A stretch of 38,921 nucleotides of DNA from CAYGVX01 sp964395545 (GTDB lineage Archaea; Thermoproteota; Bathyarchaeia; Bathyarchaeales; SOJC01). The stretch covers positions 1 to 38,921 of the forward strand of contig CAYNAW010000008.1 of assembly GCA_964395545.1 (NCBI GenBank). Direction: 5' to 3'. Below, piece by piece: positions 1-6,820 of the stretch. The notes below the pieces were generated by a model that was not told the origin of the DNA, did not search any database, and was given only the letters and a program-made list of their open reading frames with translations. The position numbers and the translations under genes are program-made. Position 1 is the stretch's first letter. Every line of letters starts with the position of its first letter.

Positions 1-1793
1 TGGGCATCTTCTCTGATGAGGTAAGGTGTGTCACCGATTCCGTCGCCATTCGAGTCGGTTCCGTTGTAGTCACTCCAGTAGTTGCCTTCTGGAACGCTGT
101 TGTTCCAATGGTTTATCGAATTGTAGCTGTAAGCTTCGTTGGTGTTCTCGAAATTGTTATGGAAGATCGCGTTGTTGTTGGAGCTGTAGAGACAGATGCC
201 GTAGAAATTGTTGTGTACGGTGTTTTCGCAGACGGTGTTGTTTTCGCCGCTGTTGTCAAAATAGATGCCGTAAAAGTTGTCGTGTGCAGTGTTTTCGCGA
301 ACGGTGTTGTCCCTGCTGTTTACGTCGAGATAGATCCCATGAGAATTCTGATAAACACGGTTCAACTCAATTCTGCAGTTGGCCGAAGACGACAGCACTA
401 TTCCAAAAAGGCTGTTGAACGACACATTGTTACTGGAAATGGTTATGTAGTCTGAGTTGGAGACAAGGAGCGCACGGCTGGTGTTGGAAAGAAGGCTATT
501 TGAAATGGCACAGTCACTGCTGTTCTCGAGGAAAATCCCATAGTAGCTGTGCGTTATGATCAAATCGGAGACGTGGCCCCCCGCCGACCGCATGTACAGT
601 GCCCGGCCGTGGGTGAGCTCCGAATTTGTGATAGTGAAACCGCATAGGCCAACGTTGTCAGCGGTTACAGCTATTACAGTTCCAGAGGATCGTCCATCGA
701 TCAGCGTCGTCTGCTGGCTCTCTCCAACCAGGGACACCGCTTTGTCGACGACCAGGCTCTCGTAGTATACTCCAGAGGGGGCGTAGATCGTGTGTCCGTC
801 TGTTGTTTCGGAAGCGTCAATTGCTGACTGGATTGTCACGTAGCAGAGCCCGGTGGCGAGGTTCTTGACCAAGCTGAAGGGCTGCATGAGGGGATACCTA
901 TCTTGGTTGCTCGGATCTATTACGTACGGCGAGTCTCCAATACCATCGCTGCCCGGCTGGTCTTGGCTGGGTCCGCTGAATTCATCAGAGCCTGTGTAGT
1001 TGCTCCAGTAGTTGCCGCCGGCAGGGTAGTCATCATCCCAAATGTTGATTCCCGAGTCTACGATAACTTGCTTGCTGGTCTCCATGAAGTTGTTGTGATG
1101 GATGACGTTGTTGCTGCAAGCTAGGCGAAGTCCGGCGGAGAAGTGGTTCGTGAAGGTGTTTCCGAGGATGCTATTGTAGCTGCAAGTGCCGGAAAGATAA
1201 ACGCCGTAGTTCTCGAGGCAGGATATTGTGTTTCCGACTACTGAGTTATGGCTCGAATCCGTCATAAGGACCCCCCCACCCCAAGAATGCCACTGGCTAT
1301 GCTCGTTTCCTGTTATATTATTACCATTAATCTGGCAGGAACCGCTGGCGGCGGATAGGCCGATGCCCCACGAGTTGTCGACAATCGTGTTGCCTGTCAC
1401 TCTGGCGCTAGTGGCGGCTATCCACACCCCGGCATCGTAGGACCCGTAGCCGCTGTTTCTTATCGTTAGACTACGCAGTGTAACATTGGGTGCAGTGATG
1501 AGAATGACGATTCCAACCAAGCTGCCGTCGATGATTGTTGCCAAGCTCTCCCCGACAAGCGACACGGACTTGTTAACGATAACGTTCTCGTTGTATGTGC
1601 CGCTCCTAACAATTATCAAGTCTCCTTGGTTAGCATGGTTGACGGCCTGTTGTATCGTGGGAAAATCATCTGGAACCGTTATCGTCCCAGGGCTGGCTGC
1701 AACGATTACTCGATTCTTGCCCAGATTGAGTAGGGTTAATGGAATGAGTAACGATAAGAGTATCAAAACCAGACCGAATAGCTTTTTATGCAA
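1..1793 (-). CDS. NosD-like secreted parallel beta-helix repeat protein, C-terminus beyond window
   Basis: The minus strand is open from about 1841 to the left edge, so the gene is cut at its 3' end. From the TTG at 1793 the product opens with Met-His-Lys-Lys and a hydrophobic stretch (GLVLILLSLLIPLTLL), a signal peptide or anchor; an in-frame TTG at 1841 would add 16 residues. The roughly 600 visible residues form two similar modules. Each starts with a 'TIQ.A' segment and 'SLVGES', runs through NosD/PbH1-type repeats rich in paired Asn ('IFHNNF', 'IHHNNF'), and closes with the NosD-family element 'GNYWSDY' plus 'DGIGDTPY' (near 90-20 and 1020-915). The acidic 'GTDSNGDGIGD' segment could bind calcium. 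The family folds as a right-handed beta-helix and is common in archaeal surface or carbohydrate-binding proteins; the ligand is unknown. The function is inferred from fold only. Confidence 0.85.
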   Translation of the reverse strand, partial: MHKKLFGLVLILLSLLIPLTLLNLGKNRVIVAASPGTITVPDDFPTIQQAVNHANQGDLIIVRSGTYNENVIVNKSVSLVGESLATIIDGSLVGIVILITAPNVTLRSLTIRNSGYGSYDAGVWIAATSARVTGNTIVDNSWGIGLSAASGSCQINGNNITGNEHSQWHSWGGGVLMTDSSHNSVVGNTISCLENYGVYLSGTCSYNSILGNTFTNHFSAGLRLACSNNVIHHNNFMETSKQVIVDSGINIWDDDYPAGGNYWSNYTGSDEFSGPSQDQPGSDGIGDSPYVIDPSNQDRYPLMQPFSLVKNLATGLCYVTIQSAIDASETTDGHTIYAPSGVYYESLVVDKAVSLVGESQQTTLIDGRSSGTVIAVTADNVGLCGFTITNSELTHGRALYMRSAGGHVSDLIITHSYYGIFLENSSDCAISNSLLSNTSRALLVSNSDYITISSNNVSFNSLFGIVLSSSANCRIELNRVYQNSHGIYLDVNSRDNTVRENTAHDNFYGIYFDNSGENNTVCENTVHNNFYGICLYSSNNNAIFHNNFENTNEAYSYNSINHWNNSVPEGNYWSDYNGTDSNGDGIGDTPYLIREDA

Positions 1794-1841
1794 TCTCGCT
1801 CCCTTCGTCTTGGCAATGCATTTCTGACTGAGAGAAGCCAA

Positions 1842-2166
1842 GTTGCGGAGCTATCAAAGAGGGGCTTCGGCACGTCGAGGGCACCTGCACCATCGCTATC
1901 ATAACGCTACCGCTCGCATGTCCTCACTCGAACTTCTCCCTTGTTTAGGTATTTCTGATTTCTCACTTAAATAGGTATATGTAACAATTCTCTATGTGGG
2001 TTGTCGCTTGTCTTATCTTATGAGGAGGCAAGAATCGCATAAATAATGCATTCGGGTCCTCACTGGCTATCCGCCAGAGCGCACCGTATGAAAGAGAAGT
2101 CGAAGAAAGCTGTTCGCATTCGCTTCGACCGGACATACAGCAGCGTCAGCCCGAGGGCGAGCTGAG
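1842..2166. other. Intergenic region, probable promoter of the beta-helix gene
   Basis: No convincing gene lies here. A TATA-like TATTTAAGT, read on the minus strand near 1967-1975, could drive the beta-helix gene with a leader of more than 100 bases. A 25-codon plus-strand frame starting at 2090 has no recognisable product and is not called. Confidence 0.4.
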
Positions 2167-2820
2167 CTATTGGCACCACTGTTCAGAATAGCTAGTCATG
2201 ACTTTCAAGATGTCGAAGATGTCAATCGAACGATATGGGGGAGCCACATCACAGAGCTCACTCCACGAGGGATCCGAATCCGTCCGTCCATAGGAGGCGC
2301 AGACGAGTACCACGTCTAGGAAAGTCACCGAATAGTCGCGGTTGACGTCTGCGGCGTTCCACCAAATCGCAAAGCGCCGTTGGTCTTGCGGGCATATGGG
2401 CCTGCCTCCTTGGCTTGGAGAACCTGTTAGAACATTTGAGTACAGTGTTGCGTTGCCTAGAGCAGCGTAGCGCGGGATAAGACCGAGATATAGTGATACG
2501 ATGTATCTCCCACTTTCCACCACCGGGCAAAGATACGTTTTGAACAGGATAGGGCATTGCTGGGAATCCATCACTGTGAAGGTTAGGTACAATTCCGCAA
2601 GGCTTGAGTCCCTAACGTGAATGGTCATGACGGCTTCCATGGGCTCCAGATGACAGAAGAAGAGCCTGCTATACCATTCTCCATTCACATGCACACCTGT
2701 TTCAACCGAAAGAATCTCGACAGGATAGTCTAATCCGACTGAGCTGGAGTGCCCTATCATCGACAACTGGGCCAGAGCAGTCAGAAAGATCAACAACAGA
2801 CTCGGTAGGAAAGGCCTCAT
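2167..2820 (-). CDS. Small secreted protein with C-terminal dockerin-like repeat pair
   Basis: A 217-residue secreted protein. The ATG at 2820 overlaps the stop of the upstream cohesin-like gene in an ATGA arrangement, so the two are translationally coupled; a GTG at 2832 is an alternative start. The N-terminus (MRPFLPSLLLIFLTALAQL) is a signal peptide. The middle (about 25-150) is beta-rich and unrecognised. The last 60 residues contain two copies of a dockerin-type EF-hand repeat: 'DVNRDYSVTFLDVVLVCASY' and, after a linker, 'CDVAPPYRSIDIFDILKVM'. The first keeps the D-x-N-x-D-x-S calcium loop. The second has lost most acidic ligands, which is unusual. Dockerins bind cohesins, and the gene next door encodes a cohesin-like domain, so the two products may bind each other on the cell surface. 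The binding is inference; the repeats are visible. Confidence 0.75.
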   Translation of the reverse strand: MRPFLPSLLLIFLTALAQLSMIGHSSSVGLDYPVEILSVETGVHVNGEWYSRLFFCHLEPMEAVMTIHVRDSSLAELYLTFTVMDSQQCPILFKTYLCPVVESGRYIVSLYLGLIPRYAALGNATLYSNVLTGSPSQGGRPICPQDQRRFAIWWNAADVNRDYSVTFLDVVLVCASYGRTDSDPSWSELCDVAPPYRSIDIFDILKVMTSYSEQWCQ

Positions 2821-3959
2821 GTCATTCCCCACATATGCATGTCATTACCGGATAACTGCTTGTGTCGTCGGAGCATGGTCAAACGCGAAGCAACCGATAC
2901 CGAACGTTTGCGTGATCCGCCAATCGCTCTTTTTGATCCCAGCAAGGCCAGCATCATCATCCCTACGAGGGCAAAGTAGACGGCATATGCGAAGCGCAAC
3001 TTGATAGTAGTGGTCTCGCCTCCTACGGGTGGACTGACGTGAAAAGTCAGAGTGTCCCATACGACTTCGCAAGCTATATCGACGGATGATATCGCTGTCC
3101 AGAGCCCCACGCTTTCAGAGATTTGTGGAATTCTGAAACTTGCTTCGGCGATTCCGTTTTCATCCGTTTCAGTGACGAGAATCAGTACTGTTTCATTCGA
3201 GGGATTGAGAACTTGAAAAGCGACAAGGAGGTTCTGCTGGGGCCAGCTAGCGTAGGTCACGTTGGCCTGCAGGGTCACGAGGTCCCCGTACCCGAACCAC
3301 CCCCCAAATTCACCGAGCCCGACACCACCTTTCTGAGTGTAGAGGTCGACGTGTCGCTCTCCATCTGGCGTGCGGGGCTGTGCAGATTGCCAGAAGAAGA
3401 TTGCACTAACAGATTTGCAGTCCAACTCTTCAAGGTTTGCGTCAAAAAGCTGAAACTGCAGAAATCTGACTGGGCTACCATCGATTTCTGAGGGGGCTTG
3501 GTCTACCTCAAACAATAGCTCAGCTACGGAACCGTTTCCACCGAGTGGCGCATGATTAGAGGGCAAGGACATGTTGAGTTCGACTAGTCCCAAAAGCTCA
3601 TTTGTCTCGAAGTGGAAGCTGGCGTCATTAGGCCAAAAGCTGCCTTTGTTCACCTGCGGGACGCTGAGAAGCATGGAATCATAGGCGATAACGAAGTTGG
3701 CACTGTGAAGATTCTCAACGTCTGCCAATTCGAGACTAACATTGAACATCTCACCTGTATGGTCAGCAATATGCACGGGAGGATGAGGAGAAAGTCTTAC
3801 GGGTTTGGGTGGTGAAGCCCCGAGGGTCTGAAACTGATGACACAAAAGCGCAGAGGAAAGAAGGAGGATAGAGAAGGAGAAAAAAATCAGTCTGCGACTG
3901 GCCGGAAACCCCAATCGTGCTCCGTAGACCTTGAACAGTTCCACTAGTAGGCGGGTCAT
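2817..3959 (-). CDS. Membrane-anchored cohesin-like domain protein
   Basis: A 380-residue surface protein. Residues about 22-48 are a signal peptide or anchor. Residues about 65-185 look like a cohesin fold: 'FNVSLELADVENLHSANFVI', a 'YDSMLLSVPQVNKGSFWP' strand pair, and a late 'GNGSVAELLFEV' strand, the usual order in cohesin domains. Residues about 215-315 look like a macroglobulin/Ig-like beta domain ('GDLVTLQANVTY', then 'TDENGIAEASFRIP'). Near residue 320 a hydrophobic helix (AYAVYFALVGMMMLALLG) followed by a basic tail anchors the C-terminus, so the domains should face outward. ATG 3959 is preceded by a purine-rich Shine-Dalgarno (GGGAGGAAGG) and a TATA box. The gene is co-transcribed with the dockerin-like gene. 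Cohesin is my reading of strand pattern and context; another Ig-like adhesion domain is possible. Confidence 0.7.
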   Translation of the reverse strand: MTRLLVELFKVYGARLGFPASRRLIFFSFSILLLSSALLCHQFQTLGASPPKPVRLSPHPPVHIADHTGEMFNVSLELADVENLHSANFVIAYDSMLLSVPQVNKGSFWPNDASFHFETNELLGLVELNMSLPSNHAPLGGNGSVAELLFEVDQAPSEIDGSPVRFLQFQLFDANLEELDCKSVSAIFFWQSAQPRTPDGERHVDLYTQKGGVGLGEFGGWFGYGDLVTLQANVTYASWPQQNLLVAFQVLNPSNETVLILVTETDENGIAEASFRIPQISESVGLWTAISSVDIACEVVWDTLTFHVSPPVGGETTTIKLRFAYAVYFALVGMMMLALLGSKRAIGGSRKRSVSVASRLTMLRRHKQLSGNDMHMWGMT

Positions 3960-3970
3960 CTGTTCTTCGT

Positions 3971-4022
3971 CCTTCCTCCCTAGCTGCGCCTAATGCATAA
4001 TGACTCTTTGGAGTTTATAAAC
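3971..4022 (-). promoter_or_regulatory. Promoter and ribosome-binding site of the cohesin/dockerin operon
   Basis: On the minus strand a palindromic GTTTATAAAC TATA box (4013-4022) lies about 55 bases upstream of ATG 3959, and GGGAGGAAGG (3971-3980) lies about 11 bases upstream of it. A transcript starting near 3990 would carry a short leader with this ribosome-binding site. Confidence 0.55.
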
Positions 4023-4412
4023 AATGCGCCGCTTCAAATCTCAGGAAAAACCCGTACAACCCACTCGCGCAGCGATGTACGGCAGTATCTCCTGAATAGC
4101 AGCTCCTCGCCTTCCAGCGCTCTCAACCGTACTCAGACGTATCCACGAATGCTCGGTGTGCGGTAGATGGCGGCGCGCGTGGCAGAGCGCGTTCTGAGCT
4201 GGCGTCGCAAGCATATAGAATCAAGATCAGGTACATACGAGTAGCGAATTCTGACTCGAGCGAGTCGAAGGTTTGACCCGGAATGTGAGCCCTCGAAGCT
4301 GCCGGCCAGCATTGTAATGAGCACTAGTGATGGAGTTCTCGATCGCGTGCACGAAGGCTGGAAGAGTTAAATAATCAGCTTCCTGAACAGCATTCTTTGG
4401 AGAGCGAAGACA
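4023..4412. other. Intergenic region with promoter for the MoaD/ThiS gene
   Basis: Nearly 390 bases without a credible gene. The right end holds a TATA-like AGTTAAATAAT (4365-4375), then GGAGAG about 15 bases ahead of GTG 4413. Short open frames here have no recognisable product. Confidence 0.4.
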
Positions 4413-4700
4413 GTGAGGGTCAAGGTGGAGTATCTAGGGTTCATTATGAACATGCTCAACAAGCGAATGGACGAGCTTGAGCTAGATGAGGGGACGACGC
4501 TGCAGGGGCTTCTGGGCAGACTCTCTAGCCTGTACGGTGCCGTGTTCAGAAAAGAGGTCTTCGAGCCGGGCCAGGAAGATGTTAAGACGGGTTTTGTGGT
4601 AACGGTCAACGGGGTGTTGGTAGGACAGCTCAAGGGCGTCAGGACGCGGCTCGAGCACGGCGACCACGTTATCCTCATGTCCCTGATGAGCGGCGGCTAA
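4413..4700 (+). CDS. MoaD/ThiS-family sulfur carrier protein
   Basis: A 95-residue beta-grasp (ubiquitin-like) protein ending in Met-Ser-Gly-Gly. The C-terminal Gly-Gly is the residue pair that E1-like enzymes adenylate and thiocarboxylate in this family. Family marks are the N-terminal strand 'RVKVEYLG', the 'TTLQGLLGRLSSLYG' helix, 'VVTVNGVLVGQL' and 'LEHGDHVILMSLMSGG'. It may be the small subunit of molybdopterin synthase or a tRNA/cysteine sulfur carrier (SAMP-like); no MoaE or E1 gene lies nearby to decide. GTG 4413 follows a GGAGAG ribosome-binding site. The next gene, 63 bases downstream on the same strand, is a peptidase with no obvious functional link. Confidence 0.85.
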   Translation: MRVKVEYLGFIMNMLNKRMDELELDEGTTLQGLLGRLSSLYGAVFRKEVFEPGQEDVKTGFVVTVNGVLVGQLKGVRTRLEHGDHVILMSLMSGG

Positions 4701-4763
4701 ACGGGTCCGCAAGAGTTATAGTCTGTTATCGGTAACACCATTCTTCTCGAGAGGGCATGTACT

Positions 4764-5840
4764 TTGAGAAGCAAAATCCAAGTCTTGAGAGATGCCTTCA
4801 AGGACGACTTGGACGGCTACCTTGTCACTAACCCAGTCAGCCTTCTCTACTTCACCGAGTTGCTGGGTGCACCCGACACTTTGGGCGCTACAGCTCTGCT
4901 CGTCCCAAAGGAAGGAGAAAGTACACTTCACATATACGGCGTGAACTACGAGTGGGCAAAGGCAGAGGCTCAGAACTGCGTAGTAGAGCTCGTGAAACGC
5001 GGCGAAGACCTGCACAAGAAAATCACAGAACAGGTCAAAAGCCAGAGACTGAAGAAACTGGGCTTCGACGTGATGAGCTTTCAAGCGCACCGAAGGTTCA
5101 GCGAGGCATTAGGGTCTGCTGCAACGCTCGTGGAGAAAGGAGAGTACGTCTCGAACCTCCGCCGAGTGAAAGACGAGGAGGAGTTAGAGAAAATGCGGAA
5201 GGCTGCGGAGTTGACAATGATCGGTATGCGGGCGGCCTGTGACACTATCAAAGCAGGGCGGAAGGAGATTGAAGTGGCTGCCGAGATAGAATATGCGATG
5301 AGGAACAACGGGTCTTACGGTTTCGCCTTCGAGAGCAGTGTCGCCTCAGGTCCGCGGTCGGCCTACCCGCATGGCGGATGCGGCGAACATAAGATAAGAA
5401 AGGGCGAGCTGGTAATCGTCGACATAGGAGCAAAATACAGGAACTACTGCGCCGACATGACTCGCACGTTCATCGTTGGCAAGCCCTCCGAGAAACAGAG
5501 GAAAATCTATGCGGCTGTGGCGGAAGCCCAAGAAAAGGCATTTCGCAAAATACGGATAGGAGAGAAGGCGTCAAACGTGGATGCTGTTGCCAGACAGATT
5601 CTGGACGAAGCAGGCTACGGCGGATACTTTGTGCACGGACTGGGCCACGGCATCGGGATGGAAGTGCACGAGCTGCCCACTCTGAATTCCGTCAGCAAAG
5701 ACATATTGAAGACCGGAAACGTAGTCACTGATGAGCCAGGCGTTTATATCGTCGGCTTTGGCGGCGTTCGCATCGAGGATACCGTGGTTGTGAAGAAGGG
5801 TAAAGCGGAACGGCTGACTGAAGGGCTGCATATTTTATAA
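4764..5840 (+). CDS. pepQ: Xaa-Pro dipeptidase/aminopeptidase, M24 family
   Basis: A 358-residue cytosolic metallopeptidase of the M24 'pita-bread' family, which cleaves the bond before proline. The N-terminal creatinase-like domain (1-125) is followed by the catalytic domain. All five metal ligands can be placed: Asp220 ('VIVDIGA'), Asp231 ('CADMTRTF'), His295 ('HGLGHGIGMEVHE'), Glu324 ('DEPGVY') and Glu338 ('RIEDT'). Their spacings (11, 64, 29 and 14 residues) fit archaeal prolidases as I remember them. The start is TTG 4764, because the ATG at 4757 is in another frame. Length is normal. Whether it is a strict dipeptidase or an aminopeptidase cannot be told from sequence. Confidence 0.93.
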   Translation: MRSKIQVLRDAFKDDLDGYLVTNPVSLLYFTELLGAPDTLGATALLVPKEGESTLHIYGVNYEWAKAEAQNCVVELVKRGEDLHKKITEQVKSQRLKKLGFDVMSFQAHRRFSEALGSAATLVEKGEYVSNLRRVKDEEELEKMRKAAELTMIGMRAACDTIKAGRKEIEVAAEIEYAMRNNGSYGFAFESSVASGPRSAYPHGGCGEHKIRKGELVIVDIGAKYRNYCADMTRTFIVGKPSEKQRKIYAAVAEAQEKAFRKIRIGEKASNVDAVARQILDEAGYGGYFVHGLGHGIGMEVHELPTLNSVSKDILKTGNVVTDEPGVYIVGFGGVRIEDTVVVKKGKAERLTEGLHIL

Positions 5841-5923
5841 AAATCATAAAAAACGTCACTATATTGCTGAAAATTAAAAATATGAGCCCAGAAAGCAGAA
5901 TATGTTTCACACTTCGTTGTATA

Positions 5924-5956
5924 ATTTATATACTGCGTCGATTTAAGTAAAGGACA
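5924..5956 (+). promoter_or_regulatory. Promoter of the Lrp-type regulator gene
   Basis: ATTTATATAC (5924-5933) is a strong archaeal TATA box whose centre lies about 27 bases before ATG 5956, so the message may begin at or next to the start codon. An AAAGGA stretch just before the ATG could also serve as a weak ribosome-binding site. Confidence 0.5.
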
Positions 5957-6414
5957 TGCACGCCGATAAGGTTTCCAGACTGCTATACGAGTTGATAAAA
6001 AACTCGCGAAGAAGCGACAGGGACTTGGCAAAGACTCTTGGCTACTCGCAACCCACAGTCACACGGACTAGGAAGAAGCTTGAAGACGAAAACTACGTTC
6101 TGCAGTACACAACCGTACCCGACCTTGCAAAGCTTGAATTCGAAGTCGCAGCGTTCACCTTCACACAGTGGCAACCAGAAGCAGACTCACCTTACTCGTG
6201 GCTTGAAAAGGACCCTAGGGTAGTGTTCATCGCAGACGGCCACGGAATGGAAAAGAGCGCCGTGATAGTCACGGTACACAAGAACTATACAGACTATTCA
6301 GAATTCATCGCAAAAATGTATAAGACCAAGGCTGTTCAGAGTCTGAACACGTTCTTAGTTGCCTTAGCGGACGTTAGGAAACACTTCAACCTCGCTGGGC
6401 TCGAGAAAACCTAG
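5956..6414 (+). CDS. Lrp/AsnC-type winged-helix transcriptional regulator
   Basis: A 152-residue DNA-binding protein. Residues 1-50 are a classic Lrp helix-turn-helix: 'LLYELIKNSRRSDRDLAKTL' then 'YSQPTVTRTRKKLED'. The rest is not a canonical RAM ligand-binding domain. It contains a beta-alpha pattern ('EVAAFTFTQWQ', 'RVVFIADGHGMEKSAVIVTV', 'TFLVALADVRKHFNLAGL'), and this form recurs in archaeal regulators as a diverged AsnC-type domain. The gene stands alone, with its own TATA box and about 200 non-coding bases downstream. The regulated genes are unknown. Confidence 0.8.
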   Translation: MHADKVSRLLYELIKNSRRSDRDLAKTLGYSQPTVTRTRKKLEDENYVLQYTTVPDLAKLEFEVAAFTFTQWQPEADSPYSWLEKDPRVVFIADGHGMEKSAVIVTVHKNYTDYSEFIAKMYKTKAVQSLNTFLVALADVRKHFNLAGLEKT

Positions 6415-6618
6415 CAAACTATCATGCAAACCCCCTGTTTCAAAAAAAGTTCCCGTATCTCCCTAGCGTGAATGCCACTTCGGTGTTCCGGAGAAAGGAA
6501 ATCCGGGAGATCTCGTGGTTTTCGCGGCAGCGTTCTCAATAGGTCACAGCTGATTTCTAACAGAGTCTCCCTCGATTTCTTCATTCTTCAATTGGCAGTT
6601 GAGCAAGAATCAGCTCTC

Positions 6619-6813
6619 CTATTTCGAGCAGCGACAACATCCATGTCCGGAATGTCCAGAGTGCTCGCTTCCGCTTGTGTACTTGGCAGGATTCTTGTCG
6701 AAAGCAGTCTTGCAGGCTTGACTGCAGAAGTAGTAGGTCTTGCTCATATGTTCCGATCTCAGCTTGGCCGTTTTCTCGTCTACGTCCATGCTGCAAACGG
6801 GGTCCTTAGCCAT
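6619..6813 (-). CDS. Small YHS-domain protein with His/Cys-rich tail
   Basis: A 64-residue protein whose first 45 residues are a YHS domain: 'KDPVCSMDVDEKTAK' and 'TYYFCSQACKTAFDKNPAKY', with Cys8, Cys29 and Cys33 as likely metal ligands. The tail 'SEHSGHSGHGCCRCSK' adds His and Cys residues typical of copper or silver binding. ATG 6813 is chosen because GGAGGTGA sits six bases before it; a TTG 24 bases upstream is in frame but would place that ribosome-binding site inside the protein. It begins 7 bases after the stop of copA, so it is co-transcribed with it. A role as copper chaperone, buffer or delivery partner is inferred from this context. Confidence 0.85.
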   Translation of the reverse strand: MAKDPVCSMDVDEKTAKLRSEHMSKTYYFCSQACKTAFDKNPAKYTSGSEHSGHSGHGCCRCSK

Positions 6814-6820
6814 ACCTTTT

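Noticed and set aside
26..1827. Several plus-strand open frames rich in Cys, Arg or Val
   Set aside because: They are shadows of the beta-helix gene on the minus strand; repeat-driven codons of that gene create long open frames on the other strand.
2090..2167. 25-codon frame 'MKEKSKKAVRIRFDRTYSSV'
   Set aside because: Too short, no ribosome-binding site and no homologous pattern.
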